Shown piece by piece: positions 44,533 to 53,388 of a stretch of 64,000 bases of DNA. The stretch spans positions 25,479 to 89,478 of the forward strand of contig JABFRU010000042.1 in the NCBI GenBank assembly GCA_013140985.1, in the 5' to 3' direction. Under the pieces are notes generated by a model, which was not told the origin of the DNA, ran no database searches, and saw nothing but the letters and a program-made list of their open reading frames with translations. The DNA is from Chitinophagaceae bacterium. GTDB taxonomy: Bacteria; Bacteroidota; Bacteroidia; Chitinophagales; Chitinophagaceae. How positions within the stretch are numbered: position 1 is the first letter of the stretch; each line of letters opens with the position of its first letter. The position numbers and the translations under genes are program-made.

Positions 44533-45354
44533 ATGAATAAAGCAATCTGCACTGTTATTTTACTCTTTCTTGGGCAATCGGTGATCGCACAGAAAGGGAT
44601 TGACAACATGATCAAAGCGGAAAAGGATTTTGCCGCTTATTCCGTTGCACATAGTACCAAAGAAGCCTTTCAAAAATTCATTGACAGCAACAGTATCATG
44701 TTTGATAAAGGGGAACCTGTCAAAGCCATTGAATTTTGGAACAAAAGAGAAAAACGACCCGGTGTTTTGAACTGGCATCCTCAATTTGCTGAAATATCCG
44801 CTTCGGAAGATTTTGGTTATACAACAGGGCCCTGGACATTTCAGAATTCTTTGAAGGATTCTGTTATCGCAAGAGGACAGTACAGTACGGTTTGGGCGCT
44901 GGATAAAAAAGGTGAGTGGAAATTCCTTGTTGACTTCGGTATTGATAATACGCAACCGGGCAGCGATGATGAAAGAATGCTGGATACACCCAAAGAACCG
45001 GAGGATACAAAGGTCATTCCGCATATAGCATTCCTGGTGTCCGCCGATAATTATTTTAATGAGTTGTTGTTGAAGAATAAGGCAAAAGCGTATAAAACAT
45101 GCTTGTCTGGAGAAAGTATTCTTAGCCGGAATGGTTTTTTACCGGCGTCAACTTCCGCAGACCGAAAGGTTCTTATTGATTCAACTCCTTCCGGTATTAA
45201 ATGCGAAATGAAAGGATGGGGAGTGTCGAAAATGCCCGATATGGGCTATACTTATGGTACGGCCATCATTAATGGCAAAACAGAGAACTATATGCGTATC
45301 TGGCGGAGAGAAAAAGAGGGATGGGCCATATGTCTTGAAGTTATGCGGTATTAA
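44533..45354 (+). CDS. exported DUF4440/NTF2-like protein
   Basis: About 273 residues. ATG 44533 (MNKAICTVILLFLGQSVIAQ) gives a clean signal peptide. The mature protein appears to hold two NTF2-like cone-shaped domains: the first with MIKAEKDFAAYSVAHSTKEAFQKF, LNWHPQFAEISASEDFGYTTG and WKFLVDFG, the second with GMGYTYGTAI-type strands near the end (PDMGYTYGTAIINGKTENY, then WRREKEGWAICLEV). NTF2-like proteins bind or turn over small ligands, and no catalytic residue set can be assigned here. It is probably periplasmic and stands alone before the HerA-like gene. Confidence 0.8.
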   Translation: MNKAICTVILLFLGQSVIAQKGIDNMIKAEKDFAAYSVAHSTKEAFQKFIDSNSIMFDKGEPVKAIEFWNKREKRPGVLNWHPQFAEISASEDFGYTTGPWTFQNSLKDSVIARGQYSTVWALDKKGEWKFLVDFGIDNTQPGSDDERMLDTPKEPEDTKVIPHIAFLVSADNYFNELLLKNKAKAYKTCLSGESILSRNGFLPASTSADRKVLIDSTPSGIKCEMKGWGVSKMPDMGYTYGTAIINGKTENYMRIWRREKEGWAICLEVMRY

Positions 45355-45381
45355 ATACATTTACATGACTAAATAGTTTAT

Positions 45382-46926
45382 ATGACAGACAACATAAAGT
45401 TTTTGGAAACAGTTAAATCAGGTTACACATTCAAAGGTGAATCGTTCAAATTAGGTTGCGCTGTATTGGATGGTAATGCCATAAGCGGCGCTGATGTTTT
45501 AGTTCCTTTTAAAACAATGAACCGGCATGGATTGATTGCAGGCGCAACTGGAACTGGTAAAACAAAAACATTGCAGGTGCTGGCGGAAGGATTAAGTGAT
45601 GCCAGTGTACCTGTATTATTGATGGACATCAAAGGTGACCTGAGTGGTATTGCTGCAGCCGGAACAGTAAATGATAAAATAGCGGAACGCTGCCAAAAAT
45701 TAACTATCGAATACAAGCCATCTGCTTACCCCGCCGATCTGCTGACATTGAGCAATCAAAAAGGAGCAAGATTAAGAGCAACTGTCAGTGAGTTTGGTCC
45801 TGTGTTGATTTCAAAGATCCTTGGATTGAATGATACACAGGGTGGATTTGTAGCGATGATCTTTAAATATTGTGATGATAATAAACTTCCGCTTTTAGAC
45901 CTGAAGGATTTTATCAAAGTGCTGCAGTTTGTAAGCGATGAAGGAAAAGCAGAACTGGAAAAGGCATACGGTAAAATATCAACTACCTCTACAGGAACGA
46001 TCTTGCGAAAAGTGATCGAACTGCAGCAGCAGGGAGCCGATGTTTTCTTTGGAGAAAAAAGTTTTGAAGTTAATGACCTGATGCGCATTGCTGATGATGG
46101 AAGAGGGATGATCTCAATTGTGAGGGTTACTGATCTGCAGGACAGGCCAAAACTGTTCTCCACTTTTATGTTACAACTATTGGCGGAATTATATGCCACC
46201 TGTCCTGAGGAAGGTGATATGGACAAACCAAAACTGGTGATGTTCATTGATGAAGCGCATCTTATTTTCCAGGAAGCCAGCGAAGCATTGTTGCAGCAGA
46301 TCGAGACGATTATTAAACTGATCCGTTCAAAAGGGATCGGTATTTATTTCTGTACACAAAACCCGATGGATGTTCCGGCATCTGTATTGGCACAATTAGG
46401 ATTAAAAGTGCAACATGCATTAAGAGCATTCACTGCAGCAGACAGAAAAGTGATCAGGCAAACGGCAGAAAATTATCCTGAAACGGAGTTTTATAAAACA
46501 GAAGACCTGATCACACAATTGGGAATAGGAGAGGCATTAGTAACTATATTGAATGAAAAAGGAATCCCTACACCATTGGTGCATTGCATGATAAGGCCAC
46601 CACAAAGCCGGATGGATATTTTGACAGACACGGAAATTGATGGATTGATCACTAAGTCAAAGATCGCTGCCAAGTATAACCAGGTAATAGATTCTCAAAG
46701 TGCTTATGAGATGCTTACGGAAAAATTAAAGGAGGCTTCTGAAAGACAAGAAAAAGAAGCAGAAGAAAAACAGGATAAGAAAACTACTACAAAAAAAGAG
46801 AAAGGATTTTTTGATGATCCTACTGTAAAAAGTATGACCCGCACAGCAGGAAATTCCATCGTCAGGACTTTGTTGGGAGTTTTAGGACTTGGTGGCCGCA
46901 GCAGGAGCCGGAAAAGTCTATTTTAA
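45382..46926 (+). CDS. HerA-like helicase/ATPase (DUF853 family)
   Basis: A 514-residue ATPase of the HerA/FtsK superfamily. Walker A is GATGTGKTKTL (about residues 54-64), Walker B is LVMFIDEAHLIF, and the C-terminal part has FCTQNPMDVPASVLAQLGLKVQHALRAFT with the sensor Gln and arginine finger. A charged linker (EKEAEEKQDKKTTTKKEKG) precedes a basic tail. Family members are hexameric, but the cellular role of DUF853 proteins is poorly known and no NurA partner is present here. The 3' end overlaps the convergent recQ gene by 9 bases. Confidence 0.9.
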   Translation: MTDNIKFLETVKSGYTFKGESFKLGCAVLDGNAISGADVLVPFKTMNRHGLIAGATGTGKTKTLQVLAEGLSDASVPVLLMDIKGDLSGIAAAGTVNDKIAERCQKLTIEYKPSAYPADLLTLSNQKGARLRATVSEFGPVLISKILGLNDTQGGFVAMIFKYCDDNKLPLLDLKDFIKVLQFVSDEGKAELEKAYGKISTTSTGTILRKVIELQQQGADVFFGEKSFEVNDLMRIADDGRGMISIVRVTDLQDRPKLFSTFMLQLLAELYATCPEEGDMDKPKLVMFIDEAHLIFQEASEALLQQIETIIKLIRSKGIGIYFCTQNPMDVPASVLAQLGLKVQHALRAFTAADRKVIRQTAENYPETEFYKTEDLITQLGIGEALVTILNEKGIPTPLVHCMIRPPQSRMDILTDTEIDGLITKSKIAAKYNQVIDSQSAYEMLTEKLKEASERQEKEAEEKQDKKTTTKKEKGFFDDPTVKSMTRTAGNSIVRTLLGVLGLGGRSRSRKSLF

Positions 46927-48915
46927 TTTTACCATCCCGGTATCATCCATCTCAATCATATTTTCAGCCTGGAGGAATTCCAGGACCTTCCAGGCTTTTT
47001 CTTTTTTAATACCGTTCAGTTTCAGCAAAAGATCTTTGGTGTGCAGTGATTCATATTTAATGATATTGATAATGCGATGATGCAATGTTTCAAATTCTTC
47101 TTTGCTTAAGCTGGTTGCTTTTTGACGCAAACAATTATCACAAATACCACAGTCTTTTACATTGTCATCACCAAAATAAGAACCGATGATGCGGCTGCGG
47201 CAGGTGGTGTCTTCTTTTATATAGCCGGTCATTTTTTTTGTTCTCTTGCGGAACTGTTCTTTACGCTGATCGTAAGCGACCATATCAATAACAAGATCTT
47301 CTGCTTTGATGCGGTTACGGAGTATCAAAAGTTGTGGTGTATCTTTTTGCGGTTCATAACTGATCAAACCTGCTAGTTGTAGTTGAGTAAGTTGCTTTTT
47401 TACTTCTTCTGCATCCTTCTTCATCAGCCCTGCGATCATTTTTTCAGAAACAGGAACGGGTTGATCAAAAATTCCTTCATAAGCCCGCAGCAATGTTTTA
47501 ATAAGCGGTTCCCATTCCGGGTGATCTTTTTCAAATGAATAGAGATGATCTTTATTGGTAGTAAAACCGGCCTTTGATGGCAGGAAGACCTGCTCATTGA
47601 ATGCCAGCCAGCCTTCCTGCTCCAATGCTTTTAATGAATACAAAGCAGTATGACTATTGAGTTTGAATTTCCTCAGGAAATCACTGATATCAAAACCATG
47701 GTATTGTCCTTCGCCGCCACCGGAAGGGATCTGCAAATAATTAGCCACCGCCTGGTAAATATTCCTGATATCTGGTTGTGAAGGATAGTGCAGGTTGGTC
47801 ATGTTCTCCAGGTCAGCAATATCTCTTTCATCATATAGCAAAACAGCAAAAGAAGTTTTACCATCTCTCCCGGCACGACCGGCTTCCTGGTAATAATTTT
47901 CCAAACTATCAGGCACATCAGCATGTACCACATTGCGTACATCCGGTTTATCGATACCCATGCCAAATGCGTTGGTGCAAACGATCACTCTTTTTTTATT
48001 GCTGATCCATTCTTCCTGTTTCCGGTTCCTTTCTTCCTGTATCAGGCCGGCATGATAGAAATCCGATGAGATCTTCTGCAGCTGTAATAATTCACTGATC
48101 TCTTTTGTACGTTTTCGGCTTTTGCAATAGACAATAGAACTACCAGGAACCTTTTGTAGTACTTCCAATAATTTATTGATCTTGGAGTCAACTTTAAAAA
48201 CACTGTAAGAAAGATTTGGCCGTTCAAACGACTGTCTAAATATCTTCCAATCATTTATTGACTCTTCAGTTGTTGGAGTCTTCGTAAGCCCCTCCTTTCG
48301 AGGTTCCCGAGCAAAGCGAAGGGAAGGAACGTAGTTCGGGGGAGGCCCTGACCCCGAAAGTTTATCACAAATATCTTTTTGCACCTCCGGGGTGGCCGAA
48401 GCTGTTAAGGCGAGAACAGGAACATCGGGTAATTCTTCTCTCAGGTTGGCGATACGCAAATAAGACGGACGAAAATCATAACCCCATTGAGAAATGCAAT
48501 GCGCTTCATCCACGGCAATTAAATTGATGCCCAATCCCGGCAGATATTCTTTGAATAAAGATGTTTCCAAACGTTCAGGGGATACATACAAAAATTTGCA
48601 ATTGCTTTCACTTGCTGTTTTAAAGGTGTTGATCACTTCTTTGCGGCTCATGCCGGAATAAATAGCAAAGGCGGTGATATTCTTTCTGCGCAAACCTTCT
48701 ACCTGGTCTTTCATCAAAGCGATCAATGGTGAGATGACCAAACAAAGTCCCGGTAAAGCCATTGCCGGGACCTGGTAACATAAGGATTTACCACCGCCGG
48801 TTGGCATCAGTGCCAGTACATCTTTTCCTGACAGGATGGAATTGATAATCTCTTCCTGCAAGGGACGGAAATTACCGAAACCCCAGTATTGTTTAAGAAG
48901 GTGATGAATGTTCAT
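46918..48915 (-). CDS. recQ: ATP-dependent DNA helicase RecQ with a palindromic in-frame insertion
   Basis: A 666-residue 3'-5' helicase in recombination and repair. Motifs in order: FRPLQEEII (motif 0 Gln), Walker A ALMPTGGGKSLCY, DEAH box VDEAHCISQWGYDFRPSY, LTASATP, then VYCKSRKRT, VICTNAFGMGIDKPDVR, YYQEAGRAGRDG, and a zinc-binding CGICDNCLR. The HRDC domain is absent. Residues about 187-210 (PPPNYVPSLRFAREPRKEG) are encoded by a GC-rich palindromic insert (48287-48357) lying before FRQSFERPNLSY, where homologues have a short loop. ATG 48915 is preferred to an upstream reading at 48963 that would overlap the OmpA gene. Confidence 0.93.
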   Translation of the reverse strand: MNIHHLLKQYWGFGNFRPLQEEIINSILSGKDVLALMPTGGGKSLCYQVPAMALPGLCLVISPLIALMKDQVEGLRRKNITAFAIYSGMSRKEVINTFKTASESNCKFLYVSPERLETSLFKEYLPGLGINLIAVDEAHCISQWGYDFRPSYLRIANLREELPDVPVLALTASATPEVQKDICDKLSGSGPPPNYVPSLRFAREPRKEGLTKTPTTEESINDWKIFRQSFERPNLSYSVFKVDSKINKLLEVLQKVPGSSIVYCKSRKRTKEISELLQLQKISSDFYHAGLIQEERNRKQEEWISNKKRVIVCTNAFGMGIDKPDVRNVVHADVPDSLENYYQEAGRAGRDGKTSFAVLLYDERDIADLENMTNLHYPSQPDIRNIYQAVANYLQIPSGGGEGQYHGFDISDFLRKFKLNSHTALYSLKALEQEGWLAFNEQVFLPSKAGFTTNKDHLYSFEKDHPEWEPLIKTLLRAYEGIFDQPVPVSEKMIAGLMKKDAEEVKKQLTQLQLAGLISYEPQKDTPQLLILRNRIKAEDLVIDMVAYDQRKEQFRKRTKKMTGYIKEDTTCRSRIIGSYFGDDNVKDCGICDNCLRQKATSLSKEEFETLHHRIINIIKYESLHTKDLLLKLNGIKKEKAWKVLEFLQAENMIEMDDTGMVKLK
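48287..48357. repeat. GC-rich palindromic insert within recQ
   Basis: An imperfect palindrome with outer GCCCCTCC/GGGGAGGCC-type arms and inner TCCCGA/TTCGGG arms. It differs in sequence from the leuS family but behaves the same way, adding residues such as NYVPSLRFAREPRKEG in frame. Confidence 0.65.
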
Positions 48916-48943
48916 GGTTCTTTTTTCGCAGACACGAACTAAA

Positions 48944-50119
48944 TTACGTCTTTCTGAAAACAATAATTTCCACCCGCCTGTTCAAAGCTCTTCCTGCAGC
49001 GGTTTTATTGGTAGCCACAGGTTTTGTTTTACCAAAGGGATGAATAAAGAATGTGCCGGGAGCAATAATATTATTTAGCAATAACCAGTTCTTTACACTC
49101 TCGCATCTTTCTATACTCAATTGCATATTCCTTTTATCTGTGCCGATAGAATCGGTATGCCCTTCGATATAAATACTGTCAATATCGTTAGCATTACCCG
49201 GCACGAAATATTTTGCCAGCATATCCAATGCAGCCGGTTTTAAATTGGCTTTATTAAAATCAAAGAAAACATCGCCAAGCTTTAATGTATCTGCCTTTGG
49301 GAGCGTTATTATTTCCGGCTCTTTGATCTGTGTGATAAAACTGCTGTCCCGCTCAGAAAATTTTATTGCTAATTCTCCTTTGCCAAATAAAGAGTAATCC
49401 ATTTCCTTGTGACGGAAATTATAGGCATAGATCCTTTCTTTATTACTTATAAAGCCATCGCATAAGATTTCTTTTTTGTCGGCGGGTATCAATTGAAAAT
49501 TATCAATGACAATGGAGATGGTTTGGGGCGTAGCTATTTTTTTCTTTCCCGCTATTATTTCTTCTTCTATAAAGGATCCGAAGGTTAAATATTTTTCAGT
49601 GCCAGTGGCTATAAAGTCATATTGAAATTCATAAAAAACAGAGCCCGGTAATTTTCTTAATACTATAATACTGTCCGGTTGCATTTTTTTTGAAAACGCT
49701 CTCCCGGGCACATAAAACTTTTCCCCTGTACAGATACCTGGTTTAAAAACTAACCTTGGATTCAGTTTTGCAGATAGCAGTCCCCTGAAACTATACTGGT
49801 TTCCTTTTTGCAGGCCACAGGGAAGAATAGTTCCGATAATAGGTGTAAAGCCAGTGTATTCATTCCAGTTGTAAAAAATACCATAGGAATTATTTCCCAT
49901 CGTATTGTTGCCGGTTTCATTGGTCAGCATTTGTGCTTTTACATCTTTTAAATAGAACCATGCTTCCACACCACATTCAGCGGTATATTCTGTACAGGTA
50001 TTGATATCTTCAAAACCTGCATTGAGTAATAGATTGGTTTGCGAAGAGGCTGTTTGATTTTGAAGCAGGATAAATGCAACCGCTATCACAATTTTATATC
50101 GGGGCAGGATATTATTCAT
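48944..50119 (-). CDS. OmpA-family peptidoglycan-binding protein
   Basis: About 391 residues from ATG 50119 (MNNILPRYKIVIAVAFILLQ, signal peptide cut near SSQ). A longer reading from 50164 adds 15 residues and is possible. The N-terminal 240 residues are a beta-rich domain with six cysteines near the start (FEDINTCTEYTAECGVEAWF). The C-terminal OmpA domain (about 285-391) shows FDFNKANLKPAALDML, IEGHTDSIGTDKRNMQLSIERCESVKNWL and GRALNRRVEI. The protein should link outer membrane or periplasm to peptidoglycan. It is 28 bases upstream of recQ on the same strand. Confidence 0.85.
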   Translation of the reverse strand: MNNILPRYKIVIAVAFILLQNQTASSQTNLLLNAGFEDINTCTEYTAECGVEAWFYLKDVKAQMLTNETGNNTMGNNSYGIFYNWNEYTGFTPIIGTILPCGLQKGNQYSFRGLLSAKLNPRLVFKPGICTGEKFYVPGRAFSKKMQPDSIIVLRKLPGSVFYEFQYDFIATGTEKYLTFGSFIEEEIIAGKKKIATPQTISIVIDNFQLIPADKKEILCDGFISNKERIYAYNFRHKEMDYSLFGKGELAIKFSERDSSFITQIKEPEIITLPKADTLKLGDVFFDFNKANLKPAALDMLAKYFVPGNANDIDSIYIEGHTDSIGTDKRNMQLSIERCESVKNWLLLNNIIAPGTFFIHPFGKTKPVATNKTAAGRALNRRVEIIVFRKT

Positions 50120-50195
50120 TCTGAAGGGAAATGAAAGTAGGATTAATTGATGAAATAAGTTCATTGCGTTTGGTTAAATATACTTGTGCAAAGAC

Positions 50196-50642
50196 TTATT
50201 CCTTATAATCATAGTACCCATAAGGCTTGGCCAGGATGCCTCCTGTATAACGGGCCTTTAGCGAAGTAATCGTATCTACGATAGTATAAGCCGGGGAATT
50301 ATTGATAATCTTATTGAGTACTATTAGTATTTCATCCCTGTTGAACCCAAGAGGATTGATACGGATTGTGGAATTCGGTGGAACACGGATCGAAACTTTA
50401 TCAGGTCTCGTCCTCGTAAGATGTATCGTGTCGGTTAATTTCTCTTCTGTATGCTTATCGATCTCCAGGATCTCTTTTTTATAATAGAAATATTCCTGTT
50501 GGTCGATACTGTCAGGCTCAGTAATAGGAAAAAGTAATATTACTGGATTCGCAGAAAAGTTCCTGAAATAATAGGTATGATCGAGTTTGCAGGATAGTAA
50601 TGACAATGATAAAAGAAGTGTGAACAATAGTTTCGATTTCAT
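50196..50642 (-). CDS. small lipoprotein of unknown function
   Basis: A 148-residue protein with signal MKSKLLFTLLLSLSLLSC, lipidated Cys 18, followed by KLDHTYYFRNFSANPVILLF. The mature part is beta-rich and charged (DTIHLTRTRPDKVSIRVPPNSTI), and no family is recognised. The start codon shares its base with the end of the copper ATPase gene (50642), so the two are translationally coupled and a periplasmic or outer-membrane accessory role in metal handling is possible (inferred). Confidence 0.7.
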   Translation of the reverse strand: MKSKLLFTLLLSLSLLSCKLDHTYYFRNFSANPVILLFPITEPDSIDQQEYFYYKKEILEIDKHTEEKLTDTIHLTRTRPDKVSIRVPPNSTIRINPLGFNRDEILIVLNKIINNSPAYTIVDTITSLKARYTGGILAKPYGYYDYKE

Positions 50643-52768
50643 CAGGTTACTTTTTTGACAAACAATCTGGCAGAGTTGATCGCCAGCACCACATCGCTCA
50701 ACCCCATGACAAGTGCACCGAAAGTAGGAGTGAGCAATCCGAATGCAGCCACCGGTATGGCAACGATATTATAAGCAAAAGCCCAGAATAAATTTTGTTT
50801 GATGGTAATATAAGTGTGTTTGCCAAGACCTAATGCCGTGGGCAGGTTCTTTAATCCATGGTTCATTAATATGACCTGAGCAGATTGTACAGCTATCTGC
50901 GAAGCGTCATTCATAGAAATACCGATCGTCGCTTTGGCCAATGCCGGTGCATCGTTAATGCCATCACCAACCATTGCGGTCGGTGCTTTTTTATTCAGTT
51001 CATCTATCTTTTCTAATTTTTGCTCCGGTGTCTGTTCGGCAATAACTGTGTCAATCCCTAATTGGGAAGCCAGCGCTTCGCATTTTTCTTTTCTGTCACC
51101 ACTTAATAATATCGTTTCAATGTTTTTACTGTGCAAATGATCAATCACCATTTTGGCCTCCGGTCTTATTTCATCTTTCACATCTATCCAGCCAAGTAAT
51201 TCATTGTTTTTGGTGATATATATGTTATGCAAAGCATAATCTGTCAATCCTTTTGCCACTTTAAAAGAACCGGCCATAAATTTATTTCCCTGCATGTCCT
51301 CGGCCTGCATCCCCAATCCTTTTATCTCTTCAATTTTTTTCCATTTTATTTCATCTTTTGTTTTCCATTCATTGACGATAGCTTTTGCAATGGGATGATT
51401 AGAATATTTTTCAAGACTGTAAACCATCTTTTTAAATTCAATCTCTTCCACAACTTCAAACTTCAAACCAGAAACTACAAACTTACCTGTGGTTAATGTA
51501 CCGGTTTTATCAAATACAACTTGTTTTATATCCTTGAATGTTTCCAGGCTTGTTGCGTTACGAAAAAGAATACCGGTCTTTGCGGCCCTTCCTAATCCAA
51601 CGGCAATGGCTGCAGGAGTAGCTAATCCCATTGCACAGGGACAAGCGATAACCAATACTGCAATGCTTCTTAGTAATGCCGGTGTAAAATCCTTTAGAAC
51701 GATCCAGCTTATCACTAATGTAACTGTAGCTATGCCTAATACCAGCGGAATGAATACAGCGCTTATTTTATCAGCCAGTTGCTGAACAGGAGGTTTTTCT
51801 CCCTGTGCCTGTTTTACCATATTAATGATACCCGATAATATAGTGTCATTACCTGTTGCCGTTACCTGTGCTTTTACTGTCCCGTCGCTGATAACACTTC
51901 CGCCGATCAGTTTGTCTTTGGCATATTTATGTACAGGAGTGCTTTCACCGGTAATGATGGCTTCATTGACATGCACATCTCCCCAGAGAATTTTACAATC
52001 GATAGGAACCTGTTCGCCGCTTTTTATCAGGATAAGATCGCCGACCCTTAATTGTGTATTCTCAACAGCGAAAATTTGTTCTTTATGTTCATCATCAAAA
52101 GCGATCATATTAGCCATCACTTTTTGTGACTTAGCCAGCTTATTCAATTCTCTTTGCGTCGCATTGATAGAGGCATCTTCGAGATAGTTGCCAAGGAAAA
52201 CTAAAGTGATGATGGTGGCAGTTGTTTCATAAAACAAATATTGCTCTGCCTGCCCGGTTAATGAGCCATATAAACTATATACAAAGGCAGCCGTAGCGCC
52301 AATTGCGATCAGCACATTCATATTGGGCATCCTGTTGCGGATGCTTTTCCAGGCGCTGCGACCAAAAAAACTCATACCCACCAAAAAAACCGGAACTGTC
52401 AATACCAACTGCACCCAATGATTCATCAACCAATGAATGTGCACACCGGGGATCATGTGCAGCATCAGTAATGCAGTAAAGGGAAAACAAAACCAGAACC
52501 TTTGTAAAGGGGTAGAAAGGAATGTAACTCTGCCTGCTTTACGATGATCATGTGGATGAGCTTTTGCATCTACTACTTTGTAGCCAAGGTCATTGATGCC
52601 TTTAGTTATTTTTTCTTCAGCGATCTTATCATTGGCATCAAATATCACATCTCCTGTGGCATAGTTCACCTTTACATTCTTCATCCCCTGTTTTTCGAGA
52701 TACTTATGAATGCTGATGGCGCAGGTATTACAATCCATTCCCTCTACTTTCCATTGTACCTTTTCCAT
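50642..52768 (-). CDS. copA: copper-type heavy metal translocating P-type ATPase
   Basis: A 708-residue P1B-ATPase exporting Cu(I) or a similar soft metal from the cytoplasm. It has one N-terminal HMA domain with GMDCNTC (residues 9-15), eight membrane helices, actuator motif TGESTPV, the membrane metal site IACPCAMGLATP (CPC, typical of copper), phosphorylation site DKTGTLT, the HP dipeptide in YSNHPIAKA, and hinge MVGDGINDAPAL. A His-rich linker (DAKAHPHDHRKAG) joins HMA and core. A -7 element TAAATTTG lies on the minus strand at 52780-52773. No CopZ or CsoR is adjacent; a lipoprotein gene is coupled downstream. Confidence 0.93.
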   Translation of the reverse strand: MEKVQWKVEGMDCNTCAISIHKYLEKQGMKNVKVNYATGDVIFDANDKIAEEKITKGINDLGYKVVDAKAHPHDHRKAGRVTFLSTPLQRFWFCFPFTALLMLHMIPGVHIHWLMNHWVQLVLTVPVFLVGMSFFGRSAWKSIRNRMPNMNVLIAIGATAAFVYSLYGSLTGQAEQYLFYETTATIITLVFLGNYLEDASINATQRELNKLAKSQKVMANMIAFDDEHKEQIFAVENTQLRVGDLILIKSGEQVPIDCKILWGDVHVNEAIITGESTPVHKYAKDKLIGGSVISDGTVKAQVTATGNDTILSGIINMVKQAQGEKPPVQQLADKISAVFIPLVLGIATVTLVISWIVLKDFTPALLRSIAVLVIACPCAMGLATPAAIAVGLGRAAKTGILFRNATSLETFKDIKQVVFDKTGTLTTGKFVVSGLKFEVVEEIEFKKMVYSLEKYSNHPIAKAIVNEWKTKDEIKWKKIEEIKGLGMQAEDMQGNKFMAGSFKVAKGLTDYALHNIYITKNNELLGWIDVKDEIRPEAKMVIDHLHSKNIETILLSGDRKEKCEALASQLGIDTVIAEQTPEQKLEKIDELNKKAPTAMVGDGINDAPALAKATIGISMNDASQIAVQSAQVILMNHGLKNLPTALGLGKHTYITIKQNLFWAFAYNIVAIPVAAFGLLTPTFGALVMGLSDVVLAINSARLFVKKVT

Positions 52769-52772
52769 ACAG

Positions 52773-52780
52773 CAAATTTA
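52773..52780 (-). promoter_or_regulatory. -7 element TAAATTTG for the copper ATPase operon
   Basis: On the minus strand, TAAATTTG ends 4 bases before the ATG at 52768, so the transcript would begin at or next to the start codon. No clear -33 box. Confidence 0.4.
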
Positions 52781-52895
52781 TTTCAATAATGCCAGCTCAT
52801 TTTGCGATTGCGGAAATATCTTCACAACAAGGTTGCAGGAAGAGGAAGGGACAACTGTTCTATAAACTTTTTATCCCGCTTTAGGGATGGGGGTT

Positions 52896-52903
52896 TAATT
52901 TTG
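52896..52903 (+). promoter_or_regulatory. -7 element TAATTTTG for tsaE
   Basis: TAATTTTG (52896-52903) ends 4 bases before the ATG at 52908, predicting a leaderless or nearly leaderless transcript for tsaE and the genes behind it. Confidence 0.4.
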
Positions 52904-52907
52904 ACAG

Positions 52908-53333
52908 ATGGAATGGACATTTTCGAAGGAAAATATCAACGCCGTTGCAAAAGAATGCTGGAAACAAATAAGTGACGGAAAAGTGGTGGCTTTTCATGGG
53001 CAAATGGGAGCCGGAAAGACGACTTTCATTCATGCTTTATGTGATGTAAAAGAAGTGAAGGATGCAGTGGGCAGCCCTACTTTTTCTATCATCAACGAAT
53101 ATCAATATGATTGCGAAGGAACCAAAAGAATAATTTTTCATATTGACCTCTATCGTTTGAATAGCGAAGAAGAAATTTTCAGGACAGGGGTGGAAGATTG
53201 CCTGAACAGTGGATATACCTGCCTGGTTGAATGGCCGGAAAAGGCTCCGGGTATCTTTCCTCCGGATACGATTCATGCATTTATTGAACTGGTGGATGAT
53301 AAAACAAGACGCCTTAAAATCGCCAATAATTAG
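52908..53333 (+). CDS. tsaE: tRNA threonylcarbamoyladenosine biosynthesis ATPase TsaE
   Basis: A 141-residue P-loop protein that cycles the TsaD-TsaB complex in t6A37 synthesis. Walker A is GQMGAGKTTF (31-40). Further conserved segments are VGSPTFSIINEY, IIFHIDLYRL and CLVEWPEKAPGIFP. Length is normal. It is followed 55 bases later by alanine dehydrogenase, a pairing often seen in this phylum. Confidence 0.93.
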   Translation: MEWTFSKENINAVAKECWKQISDGKVVAFHGQMGAGKTTFIHALCDVKEVKDAVGSPTFSIINEYQYDCEGTKRIIFHIDLYRLNSEEEIFRTGVEDCLNSGYTCLVEWPEKAPGIFPPDTIHAFIELVDDKTRRLKIANN

Positions 53334-53388
53334 GTATTTTTAATGACTGGTATTATTCTTACCGGCAATCAGAAACCGCAACCAATAC

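Noticed and set aside
45382..48915. HerA-like ATPase plus RecQ plus adjacent genes as an antiphage defence island
   Set aside because: Both are common chromosomal genes, convergent with each other, with no nuclease, sensor or other defence module next to them.
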